The translations under genes and the position numbers were made by a program. DNA of 64,000 nucleotides from Kineosphaera limosa NBRC 100340. GTDB lineage: Bacteria; Actinomycetota; Actinomycetes; Actinomycetales; Dermatophilaceae. The notes beneath the pieces are model-generated. The model saw only the letters and a program-made list of their open reading frames with translations. It was not told the origin of the DNA and ran no database searches. The stretch is from NCBI RefSeq assembly GCF_000298215.1, contig NZ_BAHD01000026.1, forward strand, positions 1 to 64,000, read 5' to 3'. This document shows, one piece after another, positions 34,503 to 43,389 of the stretch. Numbering within the stretch: the stretch's first letter is position 1; each line of letters begins with the position of its first letter.

Positions 34503-35501
34503 TCAGTCGGGTTCAGCGGCGGGCGGCCACGAGCGGGGAAACCCGGTGGGCAGGCTCCCGGGCGCCACGGGTCGGTGTTCGGCGGCGGCGTGCACCCGGC
34601 CGTCCCGGCGCACGATGGCGCCGGCGTCGAGCATCGAGGTGAGCAGCTCGCCAGCCAGGTCTTCGGGGGTGCGGCGCAGCAACCGCGCCCCGTCGACGAG
34701 CCACTGCCGCGCCACCAGGTACGCCTCGACCTCCGCCTCCGGGATGCCGCCGCGAATCATCAGCGCGTAGCCGAAGATCCGCCGCGCCCCGTACCAGACC
34801 GCGCCGTCGGGGTCGTCGACCAGCCGCTGCGCGCGGCGCTGTGCCGCGGCGAGGGTCGCGGAGGCGTCGGGTGGGATCGGCCCGTGCGCGGGCAGAATGA
34901 CACGGGGCGCCAGGTCGACCAGGCGAAGCACAGAATTGTGTGCGGTAATGCCCGCCTCGGGACCGTCGAGCGCGAGGTTGACCCAGCCGACATCAGTGAG
35001 CGACAGCGCATCTCCGACCGCGAGCAGCCGAGCCTCCGGCTCCCAGAGGCACAGGTGCCCCGGGGTGTGCCCGGGCGTGGCCACGACCTGCCAGTCTCTG
35101 TCACCAAGCCGCAGCACCTGGCCGTCGGAGAGCGACTCCTCGACCGTATAGGGCGCCACGGGCTGGTCCAGGTACTCCGACAGGCAGCAGCCGGGGTCGC
35201 GCCGGTTGACCGCGTCGGCCTCCGGTGCCCCCGCAGCGATGCGGGCGCCGACGGCCTGCAACGCCCCGTTGCCACCCACGTGGTCCGAATGCCAGTGCGT
35301 GTTGACCACGAGGTCGACCCGGCCGGCCTGCCCCGTCGCCCAGGCGACGGTGTCCTGGGCGTGTGCGACGAATCCGCTGTCGACCAGGGCGGGTTCGCGA
35401 CCGAGCAGCAGCATCAGGTTGGCGTCGGGAAACGGCCGCTGCTGCCAGACCACGTCGGTCGGCAGTCGGGGGTCGGGCGGCGGGGCACCGTTCGGGCTCA
35501 T
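34503..35501 (-). CDS. MBL-fold metallo-hydrolase
   Basis: 332 residues. The binuclear zinc motif is THWHSDHVGG (His69-x-His71-x-Asp73-His74), with further ligands in VVATPGHTPGHLCLW, LAVGDALSL and RVILPAHGPI, the complete set. The C-terminal 100 residues look helical and resemble the second domain of Beta-lactamase-like proteins with a winged-helix tail. ATG 35501 has GAGGAGAG 4 bases upstream; the longer frame is less likely. It may be a thioesterase or glyoxalase II-like enzyme; substrate unknown. Confidence 0.87.
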   Translation of the reverse strand: MSPNGAPPPDPRLPTDVVWQQRPFPDANLMLLLGREPALVDSGFVAHAQDTVAWATGQAGRVDLVVNTHWHSDHVGGNGALQAVGARIAAGAPEADAVNRRDPGCCLSEYLDQPVAPYTVEESLSDGQVLRLGDRDWQVVATPGHTPGHLCLWEPEARLLAVGDALSLTDVGWVNLALDGPEAGITAHNSVLRLVDLAPRVILPAHGPIPPDASATLAAAQRRAQRLVDDPDGAVWYGARRIFGYALMIRGGIPEAEVEAYLVARQWLVDGARLLRRTPEDLAGELLTSMLDAGAIVRRDGRVHAAAEHRPVAPGSLPTGFPRSWPPAAEPD

Positions 35502-35621
35502 CGCTCTCCTCGGGTCACTCGGCACGCTCGGGTCGGACGGGGGTCACTCCGGGCGTGAGGACAGGACATCATGCGGCGGCCGGCCCCGCGGGGCGAGACC
35601 TGTGCGCCCCACACTGGACCC

Positions 35622-36455
35622 ATGAGCGACGAGCAGGGAATCGGGGAGCGGGTGCTCCAGGCGGCCCTCGCGCAGGCGAAGGCGACGTTCGGGGATCGGC
35701 TCGTGGCGGCCTATCGGCTGGGCTCGTTGGCCCACGGGGGCTTCAGTCCGCAGGTCAGCGACGTCGACCTCGGGCTGATTCTGGGCACCCTGGAGCCCGG
35801 CGATGCGGCGGCGTCGGCGGCGATCGGGGCGCACGTAGCGGCCGACATCGATGCGCCCAGCGCGCGACGCGTGTCGATCTTCTACTCGACGTGGCCCGAC
35901 CTGCGGCACGGCACTGGCGCCGGCCGCTTTCCGCTCGTCGACCAGCTCGACCTTCGCCGCGATGGCCAACTCTTGTGTGGGGTCGATGGCCGGGAGGGGG
36001 TGCCGCGTCCGACTCCCGACGACCTGGTCGTCGAGGGGGCCCGGTTCATCGTCGACCGCCTCACCGATCCCGCGCGGGACGCGCTCCTGACCGACCCGCG
36101 GGCCTTGGTGGCCGCCGGGGTGCGGGAGGCGAGCAAGGCGGTGCTCTTTCCCGTGCGCTTCCTCGTCACGGTCGAGACCGGGCAGGTCGCGGCCAACCCG
36201 CAGGCGGCCGCGCACATCGCGGCCACCCGCACCGGGCCCGTCGCCGACGTCACGCAGGCTGCGCTTTGCTGGCGCGAGCGGGGCCTGCGCGACCCCGACG
36301 ACGCCGCCGCCCTGCTCGCCGCGGGACTGCCCCCGCTCTACGCGCAACTGGCCGCCGGGTACGACGCCCGCCTGACCCAGCTCGGGCACCCGCACCTCGC
36401 GCAGGCGATCACGGCCTGGGTGACTCGGCTCTGGCCTGCCTCGACCGATCGGTGA
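35622..36455 (+). CDS. Nucleotidyltransferase-domain protein
   Basis: 277 residues. The polymerase-beta fold core AYRLGSLAHGGFSPQVSDVD has the GS-x-n-SDxD pattern and DID about 40 residues later as the third acidic residue. The C-terminal helical region (VREASKAVLFPVRFLVTVET) resembles the substrate-binding half of aminoglycoside-type or minimal nucleotidyltransferases. It lacks a nearby HEPN partner, so a MNT-HEPN toxin system is not supported. ATG 35622; the preceding GACATCATG region has no ribosome site. It runs divergently from the MBL gene and converges on the M14 gene. Confidence 0.8.
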   Translation: MSDEQGIGERVLQAALAQAKATFGDRLVAAYRLGSLAHGGFSPQVSDVDLGLILGTLEPGDAAASAAIGAHVAADIDAPSARRVSIFYSTWPDLRHGTGAGRFPLVDQLDLRRDGQLLCGVDGREGVPRPTPDDLVVEGARFIVDRLTDPARDALLTDPRALVAAGVREASKAVLFPVRFLVTVETGQVAANPQAAAHIAATRTGPVADVTQAALCWRERGLRDPDDAAALLAAGLPPLYAQLAAGYDARLTQLGHPHLAQAITAWVTRLWPASTDR

Positions 36456-36480
36456 CCTCAGCGCCGGTGCGGGCCGGCGA

Positions 36481-37877
36481 TCACCCGGCGGGGCATTCGG
36501 CGACCGGAGGCACGGTCGCGATCGCATGCTCGGACCGCTCGTCGAGCAGCAACGGGATGAGACCGCGCATCGGCTGCCCCAGCGGCACCCAGCCACCCGC
36601 CTCCACCTTGACCCCGTGCAGATCGAGGGTGTCGCCGAGCTGACGCACCTGCTGGGCCGAGAGTCGGTAGCCGCACATCGGGTTCGGCTCGACCTCCGCC
36701 GGCAGCGTCGGGATCATGTCGTCCTGCCCGCCGAAGTAGATGACGCCGGCACGCTCGGCGCCCAGCCGCGTCGCGGTGGTCTGCGCGTTCTCGATCGTCT
36801 TGGCGATCTCCGCGCCCTTCTCCAGCACCATCTCGGCGCTGCCGAGCGCGCTCTCGTACTGCACCGCGACCCGCCGCCGATTCGTCAGGGGCTCGTCGCC
36901 CTTCTCGGCGTCGGTCACCGGCAGGCGGCCTCGGTGAGCTGCCCGACGATGTGCCGCAGGCCCGAGTAGTTGCGCAGGATCCGAGCCTGGCCGTCGCCGG
37001 CCACCTGCCGGAACGGGCGACCCTCCTTGTTGAGGTGCCCGTAGATGGCATTGGTCATCCCGGCCGCGACGATGCGGGCGCCGGTGTAGTCCAGCACCAT
37101 CGACTTGCCGAGGGCGTGCACACCGTCGTCGACATTGCGGTTGCGCGGCCACAGGGTCGTGGCCTGGGCGTCGTAGAACTCCCGCGGCGCGTACTCGTGC
37201 AGGTCGTTGAGCACGTCCGGCTGCCAGTCCCGGATCAACGTGGCCAGCACCCGCCCCTCGGAGGTCGCCAACTCCAGGAAGTCTCGGTTGACGTCGACAT
37301 TGGCCCCGTTCTGGCGGGTGTCGGCGATCCAGCCGTCGGGGTTGATGTTGACGAACAGTACGGTCGTCTGCCGCAGGAATCGCTCGACCCGGGCGTCCCG
37401 GCTCGTCGCCAGGTCACGCCCGAAGGTCATGCAGGCCTCGCGACCGGACGGCTCGTCGCCGTGGATCGAGCAGTTGTAGAGGATGACCGATCCGTTCGCC
37501 GCGGCGGACTGCGAACGCGGTGCGGGGGCCCCGATGGCGATGAGGTCGATCGGTCGGTCCTGCCCGGAGCGGCCCACTTCGGTGATGCGGACCCGGTCGT
37601 TATCGGCGTCGAGGGCGCGCCAGAAGCCTTGCCATTGCTCGAAGGTGCTCCACTGCGCCCCGTTGCTGGTCTCGAAGGGGGTGCGCGGCGTGGCCGCGGC
37701 CGACCCCCGTGCCGCGCCGGCGTCGGTCAGCGCATCGCCAAGGGTCGTGGCAGCGGGGGCCGAGGGCGGCGTCGGTCGCGGTGATTCGGGGGCGGAGGGG
37801 GCGGCCGCGGCGGCTCCCATGGGGATCGCGGTGGCCAGGCCGGCGACCAGGGCGAGGAGAGTCGTGCGTCGTTGCAT
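36481..37877 (-). pseudogene. Secreted M14-family zinc carboxypeptidase, frameshifted
   Basis: ATG 37877 (AGGAG 6 bases upstream) starts a protein with a signal peptide (RRTTLLALVAGLATAIPM, then AAAAA). Zinc ligands: His139 and Glu142 in CSIHGDEPSG, and His in DLHEYAPRE. The frame ends at 36915 after GQLTEAACR, yet LPVTDAEKGDEPLTNRRRVA continues in the neighbouring frame to 36481, including VQYESALGS, a candidate for the catalytic Glu. One missing base near 36921-36926 explains it. The shortened product would lose about 145 residues, including that Glu, and should be inactive. Confidence 0.85.
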
Positions 37878-38039
37878 GGAAAGCTCCTGTGCTCGAGGTC
37901 TCCCGTTTCTATCGGATATTTCAGGCATTCAGCGGCTGAAAGAGCCTGCGAATAAAGGAGGTTCACTATCTGGACGAAGGCGGGCGGCATGCGTCTCTGC
38001 GGCGACGGCACCGGAGCGCGGCGCGCCTACCATGGTGAG

Positions 38040-38723
38040 GTGGCGTCGTTACGGGTAGTGCTCGCGGAGGACAGCGCGCTGTTCCGCGAAGGGGTGCGGG
38101 CCCTGTTGGACTCGCATCCGGCCATCGCCGACGTGCGCGAGGCGGCGTCGTTACCGCAGGTTCTGGAGCTCATCGGGGCCGACGCACCGGATGTCGTCAT
38201 CACCGACATCCGGATGCCGCCGAATCACCGCGACGAGGGCATCCAACTGGCCGCGATGCTGCGCGACACCCACCCGAGCGTCGGGGTCGTCGTGCTCTCG
38301 CAGTACGCCGATGCCGAGCTGGCCGTCGCGCTCATGAACGCCGGCAGCGGGGGGCGTGGCTATCTGCTGAAGGAGCGGGTGTCCGACGTCGAGCACCTCG
38401 TCGCCGCGCTGTTCGACGTCGTAGCCGGTGGGTCCGCGATCGACAGCGAGATCATCGACGAGCTCATGGGCCGCGACGGACGCACCGCCTCCTCGCCGTT
38501 GGAACGACTGACCCCGCGGGAGAGTGAGGTGTTGGCCCTCATCGCGACCGGCGCCTCCAACAACGCCATCGCCAAGACGCTGGTGGTCACCCCGCGCGCC
38601 GTCGAGAAGCACATCAACTCGATCTTCGCCAAGCTCGACCTGCCGGTCGGCGACGACACGCACCGCCGTGTGGCGGCGGTGCTGCTGCACCTCTCTGGTG
38701 GTGCGGGCACCATGTCTGCGTGA
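38040..38723 (+). CDS. LuxR-family (NarL-type) response regulator
   Basis: 227 residues: receiver domain with Asp56 in VVITDIRMPP and Lys in GYLLKERV, then a NarL-type HTH (LTPRESEVLALIATGASNNA, IAKTLVVTPRAVEKHINSIF). First gene of a three-gene operon with a stand-alone receiver and its histidine kinase. GTG 38040 has TACCAT 6 bases upstream, so leaderless, and the stop overlaps the next start (GTGA). Targets unknown. Confidence 0.92.
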   Translation: MASLRVVLAEDSALFREGVRALLDSHPAIADVREAASLPQVLELIGADAPDVVITDIRMPPNHRDEGIQLAAMLRDTHPSVGVVVLSQYADAELAVALMNAGSGGRGYLLKERVSDVEHLVAALFDVVAGGSAIDSEIIDELMGRDGRTASSPLERLTPRESEVLALIATGASNNAIAKTLVVTPRAVEKHINSIFAKLDLPVGDDTHRRVAAVLLHLSGGAGTMSA

Positions 38724-39154
38724 GGGCCCGCATGTCACCATCGAACATCATGGGGGCAGCATCGGGGGACTTGCGTGTCGTCGTCGCTGACGACCAGGCG
38801 GCTTTCCGCGAGGTCGCTTGCGGAGTCGTGGGCGAGGCGACCGGGCTACGGCTCGTCGGGTGTGTCGACCGCGTCAGCGCCGTGCCCGCGGTCGTCGCCG
38901 CGGAGCGCGCCGACGCGTTGCTGCTCGACGTGCGCATGCCGGGCGAGGACTCGTTGGCGATGGCCGCGCAGCTTCGGCGCGCCCGGCCGCACCTGCGGAT
39001 CCTGCTCGTCTCCGCCGACAGCGTCGAAGACATCCCGGACGACGTGTTCGACCTGGGCATCGGCTTCCTGGCCAAGGACGAGCTGGAGCCGGACACTCTG
39101 CTGGCCGCCCTGCACCTCGGCCAGGGTTGCCCCCGCGCGACGGGCTCTGGATGA
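38720..39154 (+). CDS. Stand-alone receiver-domain protein
   Basis: 144 residues with only a receiver fold: VVVADDQAAFRE, phospho-acceptor Asp70 in LLLDVRMPGED, and Lys in FLAKDELEPD. No output domain. GTG 38720 overlaps the previous stop; ATG 38732 is an alternative. Between a LuxR regulator and its kinase, a free receiver could be a phosphate sink or carry a separate output by binding partners. Confidence 0.85.
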   Translation: MRARMSPSNIMGAASGDLRVVVADDQAAFREVACGVVGEATGLRLVGCVDRVSAVPAVVAAERADALLLDVRMPGEDSLAMAAQLRRARPHLRILLVSADSVEDIPDDVFDLGIGFLAKDELEPDTLLAALHLGQGCPRATGSG

Positions 39155-39167
39155 CGACGGGTGCCGG

Positions 39168-40352
39168 ATGACCGGCGGTTCCGGGGCGGCGCGCCGGCTG
39201 CAGCGGGTGCTGCGCGCCAACCAGGTGGGCCTCTGGGGCTCGGTGCTGGTGCTCGTCGTCCTGCGCCTGACTCTCACCGCCGACACCGGGCTGACCGTGG
39301 GTGTGCTCATGCTGACGGCCGGCGGTGTCGCGCTGCTGGTAGCCGAGTACTGGGTTCGGCGTGGGCGGCTCGCGCTGGTGGCCGTCCTGATCGTCGTCGC
39401 CAACTGGATCCCGGCAGTCGGGGTGGCTTACGCGACCCCGTTCATCACGCCGGTCGGGTTGTTCGCTCTGCTCGTGCCGGTGGTCCTGCTCCTGGACTAC
39501 CTGTCTCCGCGCGTGCTGACTCGGGTCGCCATGGGCACGGTGCTGGCGACGGCGACCCTGGCCGGGGTCGGCGAGTGGCGGCGGACGCAGGCGACGGCCG
39601 CTATGACGGCCCCGACGATAACGATCCCGCTCGTCGTCCTCTTCGTCTTCGGGGTGGTCGGGGTGCTCAGCGCGGGCCTTGTGCAGCACACCCGTCGGCT
39701 CACCGAGCAGGCCGAGGCGCTGAGGTTGTCCCGCAGCCGGTTGGCCTCGGCCGCGGATGATGCCCGGCGCGGCATCGAGCGGGACCTGCATGACGGGGCC
39801 CAGCAACGGCTCTCGACCCTCTCGGTGCGCTTGGGTCGCGCCCGGCGGCTGCTGCCGGGCGAGCCGACCCAGGCAGAGCAGGTGTTGACCGCCGCCCAGG
39901 AGGAGTTGCACGAGGCGATCAAGGAGTTGCGCGACCTCGCGCACGGCATCTACCCGATGCTGCTGGAACAACGCGGGCTGGCCCAGGCGTTGGCGGCGGC
40001 CGCCCGTCGCGCCACCCGGCCCTGCTCGGTCGAGGCGCCAGGGTTGGCTCGCTATCCGGCCGCGGTGGAGAACGCGGTGTACTTCTGCTGCCTGGAGGCG
40101 ATCCACAACGCCGACCGGCACTCCGGCGCCACCGCGATCACCCTGCGGCTGCGGCACGACGACGACGCCCTGGCCTTCACCGTCAGCGACGACGGATCGG
40201 GCTTCGACGCCCTGGCCGTGACGTCCCGTGGCCTGACCGGCATGGTCGACCGAATCCGGGCCGCCGGCGGCACGTTGAGCATCGACTCCACGCCCGGAGT
40301 CGGCACCGTCGTGGCGGGGCGCCTTCCCGCAGTTGTTCTGCCGCCCAGTTGA
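39168..40352 (+). CDS. Sensor histidine kinase (HisKA_3 / DesK-NarX type)
   Basis: 394 residues. Five or six membrane segments (about 20-170), no large extracellular loop, then a dimerisation helix with phospho-acceptor His208 in IERDLHDGAQQRLSTLSVRL and a GHKL ATPase domain (N-box EAIHNADRHSG, G1 DDGSGFD, G2 GLTGMVDRIRAAGG). It presumably phosphorylates the LuxR regulator and the free receiver encoded just upstream. ATG 39168 lies 13 bp after the receiver stop. Confidence 0.92.
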   Translation: MTGGSGAARRLQRVLRANQVGLWGSVLVLVVLRLTLTADTGLTVGVLMLTAGGVALLVAEYWVRRGRLALVAVLIVVANWIPAVGVAYATPFITPVGLFALLVPVVLLLDYLSPRVLTRVAMGTVLATATLAGVGEWRRTQATAAMTAPTITIPLVVLFVFGVVGVLSAGLVQHTRRLTEQAEALRLSRSRLASAADDARRGIERDLHDGAQQRLSTLSVRLGRARRLLPGEPTQAEQVLTAAQEELHEAIKELRDLAHGIYPMLLEQRGLAQALAAAARRATRPCSVEAPGLARYPAAVENAVYFCCLEAIHNADRHSGATAITLRLRHDDDALAFTVSDDGSGFDALAVTSRGLTGMVDRIRAAGGTLSIDSTPGVGTVVAGRLPAVVLPPS

Positions 40353-40595
40353 GTCGAGGGCTCCGGCCGCTTGGTCGCGCCGGCCGGCAGACCTGGGTGG
40401 TGCTGTCACCACCAATGGTTGGGGGGTTCACCTGGTGTTTACGTAGGGCCCCGATCGCTGAAACTGAGGTAGAGCACGAAACGGCGAGACGGTCCGAGCG
40501 CTTGGGGGAGCGGGATCGGCGAGCCGGCAGAGTCCGAATCGATCAGTGGGCGGTTCGGGCCCGATTGCGGGACCCGTGGGGACGAGGTCTGCCAG
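40353..40595. other. Intergenic region after the two-component operon
   Basis: 243 bp without a gene. A GGTGGTG-CTGT-CACCACC hairpin (40396-40413), 43 bp after the kinase stop, may end the operon. The rest shows nothing recognisable. Confidence 0.5.
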
Positions 40596-40630
40596 TGGAG
40601 GGTGGAAGCTAGGGGAGCTTCCACCCTCCA
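40596..40630. terminator. Perfect 15-bp hairpin before the esterase gene
   Basis: TGGAGGGTGGAAGCT and its exact complement AGCTTCCACCCTCCA flank AGGGG. No T-run follows on either strand. It could be a bidirectional terminator or a leader structure of the downstream gene; it covers the most distal possible start of that gene. Confidence 0.55.
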
Positions 40631-40676
40631 GTCATGTTCGGATGCGGCCCGCGGAGTCGTCCGCGAAGCTGGAGGC

Positions 40677-41660
40677 GTGCTTTTTGCCCCCGCTCCTGAA
40701 ACTGCGACGGCCGGGCCGGGCGTCCCGCATCGTGCGGCCCCCGGCGGTCGGTTGTCTCGCCGCCTGCGCCGGGGCCGCCTCAGCGTGGTCGCCGGGGTGC
40801 TCAGCGCTGTGCTCGCAGCGTGCGGGGCGCCTGGTGAATCGGTTACGGGGGAGCCGGATCCGACGCCGGTCGCGCCGAGCCCGGTGGCGGTCGGCAGTGC
40901 GAGCCACGAGGTCGTCGCGGGCGGGTTGACCCGCAGCTACCGCGTGTACCGGCCGCAGCAGGTGGCCGACCCGGCGCCGCTCGTCTTCGTCTTCCATGGC
41001 CATGGCGGATCGGCCGCCGGCATCGAGCGGCACACCGGCTGGAACGAGTGGGCCGACCGACAGGGCGCGCTGATCGTCTACCCCGAGGGCGTGCAGGCCG
41101 GCTTCAACGCCGGTAATTGTTGCGGGGTGGCGCAGGCCCAGCAGGTGGACGACGTCGCCGCCACGCTGGCGACCATCGACGCCGTCGGAGCGGCCGTGCC
41201 GGTGGACCCCGCCCGCATCTACAGCACCGGCTTCTCCAACGGCGCCAGCATGTCGTACCGGTTGGGCTGCGAGACCGACCGGTTCGCCGCGATCGGCCCG
41301 GTCGCCGGCATCCAGTACGTGCCGTGCGAATCGCCGTCGAACACCTCCGTGCTGCACCTGCACGGGCTCGCCGACGCAACCGTGCCTCCCGCGGGACAGA
41401 CCCGCTTCGACGGCACGGTGGTGCGCCCGCTGGAGGAGGTCGTCGCCCAATGGCGCAGTGGCCTGCGGTGTGCGCCGGCCACCGTCACCCTCGTCGACAC
41501 CGACGAGGGTGACCTGCGGACCATCGCTGCCAGCTGCCCCGGCGGACGGGACGTCACGCTCATCACGTTGGAGCGGCTCGGGCACACGTGGCCGCTGGCC
41601 GCCGACGGCCTGGACGCCACCGCGCGCGTCTCGCAGTTCTTCGAAGAACACCGACGCTGA
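40677..41660 (+). CDS. Lipoprotein esterase, PHB depolymerase family (LpqC-like)
   Basis: About 327 residues from GTG 40677. An Arg-rich N-terminus leads to a hydrophobic stretch and lipobox VLAACG, so the mature protein is a surface lipoprotein, then a Pro/Thr linker. Esterase motifs: oxyanion FVFHGHGGSAAG, nucleophile TGFSNGASMSY, acid in LHGLADATVPP, and His in LERLGHTWP. It resembles secreted feruloyl esterase or poly(3-hydroxybutyrate) depolymerases. An upstream ATG (40602) lies in the hairpin and is unlikely. Confidence 0.85.
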   Translation: MLFAPAPETATAGPGVPHRAAPGGRLSRRLRRGRLSVVAGVLSAVLAACGAPGESVTGEPDPTPVAPSPVAVGSASHEVVAGGLTRSYRVYRPQQVADPAPLVFVFHGHGGSAAGIERHTGWNEWADRQGALIVYPEGVQAGFNAGNCCGVAQAQQVDDVAATLATIDAVGAAVPVDPARIYSTGFSNGASMSYRLGCETDRFAAIGPVAGIQYVPCESPSNTSVLHLHGLADATVPPAGQTRFDGTVVRPLEEVVAQWRSGLRCAPATVTLVDTDEGDLRTIAASCPGGRDVTLITLERLGHTWPLAADGLDATARVSQFFEEHRR

Positions 41661-41702
41661 ACGGACCGTGCGCTGAGCACTGCTGTCGCGGCCGTCCCAG
41701 CC

Positions 41703-43304
41703 TCAACGCGCGGGTTGCGGGCTCTTCTCCGCGGCCTCGGTCGACAGCGGTGGCCGCACGGCGCGGATCCCCAGCAGCACGAGGGTCGTGGCGGCCAGAG
41801 CCACGACCAGGCCGATCAGCGTGTGGCCGGTCAGCGCGAGAGCGACATAGCCGATCAGCGCGCCCAGCCCGCTGACAGCGGCGTACGGCAGCTGGGTGAC
41901 GACGTGCGTGATGACCCCGCAGGTCGAGCCGGTGGCCGACAGGATCGTGGTGTCCGAGATCGGTGACATGTGGTCGCCCATCACGGCGCCGGCGAGCACC
42001 GCGCCGAGCGCGGCCAGCAGCAGCTCCGGCGCGTCCAGACTGACCATGATCGCGCCGGCGATCGGCAGCAGCAGGCCGAAGGAGCCCCACGAGCTGCCGG
42101 TGGCGAAGGCCATGGTGTCCGCGACGAGGAACATCAGCGGTACGAGCCATGCGGGGGTCAACGGCGAGGCCTCGACGATGTGTCCCAGGTAGGTGCCGGT
42201 GCCGAGCTCGTCGATGAGGGTGCCCAAGGTCCAGGCGAACAGCAGGATCGCGATGGCCGGGATCATCGAGCGGATGCCCTCGTGCCAAGCCCTACCGAAC
42301 GCTGACCACCCGAACTGCGGATTCTGGGAGGTGTAACGCACGTAGTAGTAGAGGGCGACCGCGAGCCCGACGATGCCGCCGAACAGCAGCGACGTGACGA
42401 CATCCGTCTCTGCGAGGACGGCGATGAGCTCCCACGATTCGGCGCCCTGATAGCCCGTCCAGACGATACCCACGAGCACCGCGACGACGAGCGCGAGGAA
42501 CGGCACGACCAAGGCCCGCTTGGCGCCCGGGTGGTGCACGGGCAGGTCCTCGGAGAGCTTGCCGGGGATGTCGGAGCCGTCGTCGACGACCTCGCCGTGC
42601 TCGAGCGCGCGCTGCTCCCGGTCACGCATCGGGCCGAAGTCGATGCGCAGGGCGAGGATCACCCCGACCGTGAAGATGGCGGCGAAGGCGTAGTAGTTGG
42701 CCAGGGCCGAACCGACGAAGGCCTCCAGCCCGGAGATCGTCAGTGTCGAGGCCGCGACGATCGGGGCGAGCACGCCGATGATGTACGCGCCCCAGCTGGA
42801 GAACGGCACGATGACCGACACGGGGGCGGAGGTCGAGTCGACGATGTAGGCGAGCTTGGCCCGCGACACGCGGAAGCGGTCGGTCACGGGCCGGCTCACC
42901 TGGCCGACGGTCAGGGCGTTGAAGTAGTCGTCGATGAAGATGGCCAGACCCAGGATCGCCGGGAGGAAGGTCGCGCCGCGGCGCGTGTGGATGCGTTCGT
43001 AGGCCCAGTCGGCGAAGGCCCGGGTGCCGCCCGACATCAGCACGAAGGCGCTGATCGCGCCGAGCAGCAACATGAACAGCACGATGTAGACCTGCCCGGT
43101 GTTCAGCTCCCCGTCCTCGACGAAGATCCCGGCGAAGGCCTGCCAGGCGACGGCGACGGACGCACCCGGGGAGAAGTCGGCGATGAGCAGAGCGCAGGCG
43201 ACGACACCGGCCCCCAGGCTCAGCAGCACCCGCCGGGTCAGGATCGCCAACACGATCGCCAGCAACGGTGGCAGGAGGGTCAACCAGGGCTGCGAGTCGA
43301 TCAC
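41703..43304 (-). CDS. Na+/H+ antiporter, NhaC family
   Basis: 533 residues with about 12 membrane segments. The IFIDDYFNALTVGQVSRPVT block and DSTSAPVSVIVPFSSWGAYI, and later MGDHMSPISDTTILSATGST, are NhaC signatures, with the paired Asp residues for ion binding. It exchanges Na+ (or a metabolite such as lysine or malate) for protons. GTG 43304 has AGGAG 5 bases upstream. Monocistronic. Confidence 0.9.
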   Translation of the reverse strand: MIDSQPWLTLLPPLLAIVLAILTRRVLLSLGAGVVACALLIADFSPGASVAVAWQAFAGIFVEDGELNTGQVYIVLFMLLLGAISAFVLMSGGTRAFADWAYERIHTRRGATFLPAILGLAIFIDDYFNALTVGQVSRPVTDRFRVSRAKLAYIVDSTSAPVSVIVPFSSWGAYIIGVLAPIVAASTLTISGLEAFVGSALANYYAFAAIFTVGVILALRIDFGPMRDREQRALEHGEVVDDGSDIPGKLSEDLPVHHPGAKRALVVPFLALVVAVLVGIVWTGYQGAESWELIAVLAETDVVTSLLFGGIVGLAVALYYYVRYTSQNPQFGWSAFGRAWHEGIRSMIPAIAILLFAWTLGTLIDELGTGTYLGHIVEASPLTPAWLVPLMFLVADTMAFATGSSWGSFGLLLPIAGAIMVSLDAPELLLAALGAVLAGAVMGDHMSPISDTTILSATGSTCGVITHVVTQLPYAAVSGLGALIGYVALALTGHTLIGLVVALAATTLVLLGIRAVRPPLSTEAAEKSPQPAR

Positions 43305-43389
43305 GGGGGCTCCTGTGCAGTGGGCAGGCCCGGTGCCGGGCGGGGCTCCCAACGTATCGGGGGCCGGCCATGCGGAGCGTGGGACACGT

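Noticed and set aside
35622-36455. MNT-HEPN toxin-antitoxin system
   Set aside because: No HEPN-domain gene lies next to the nucleotidyltransferase.
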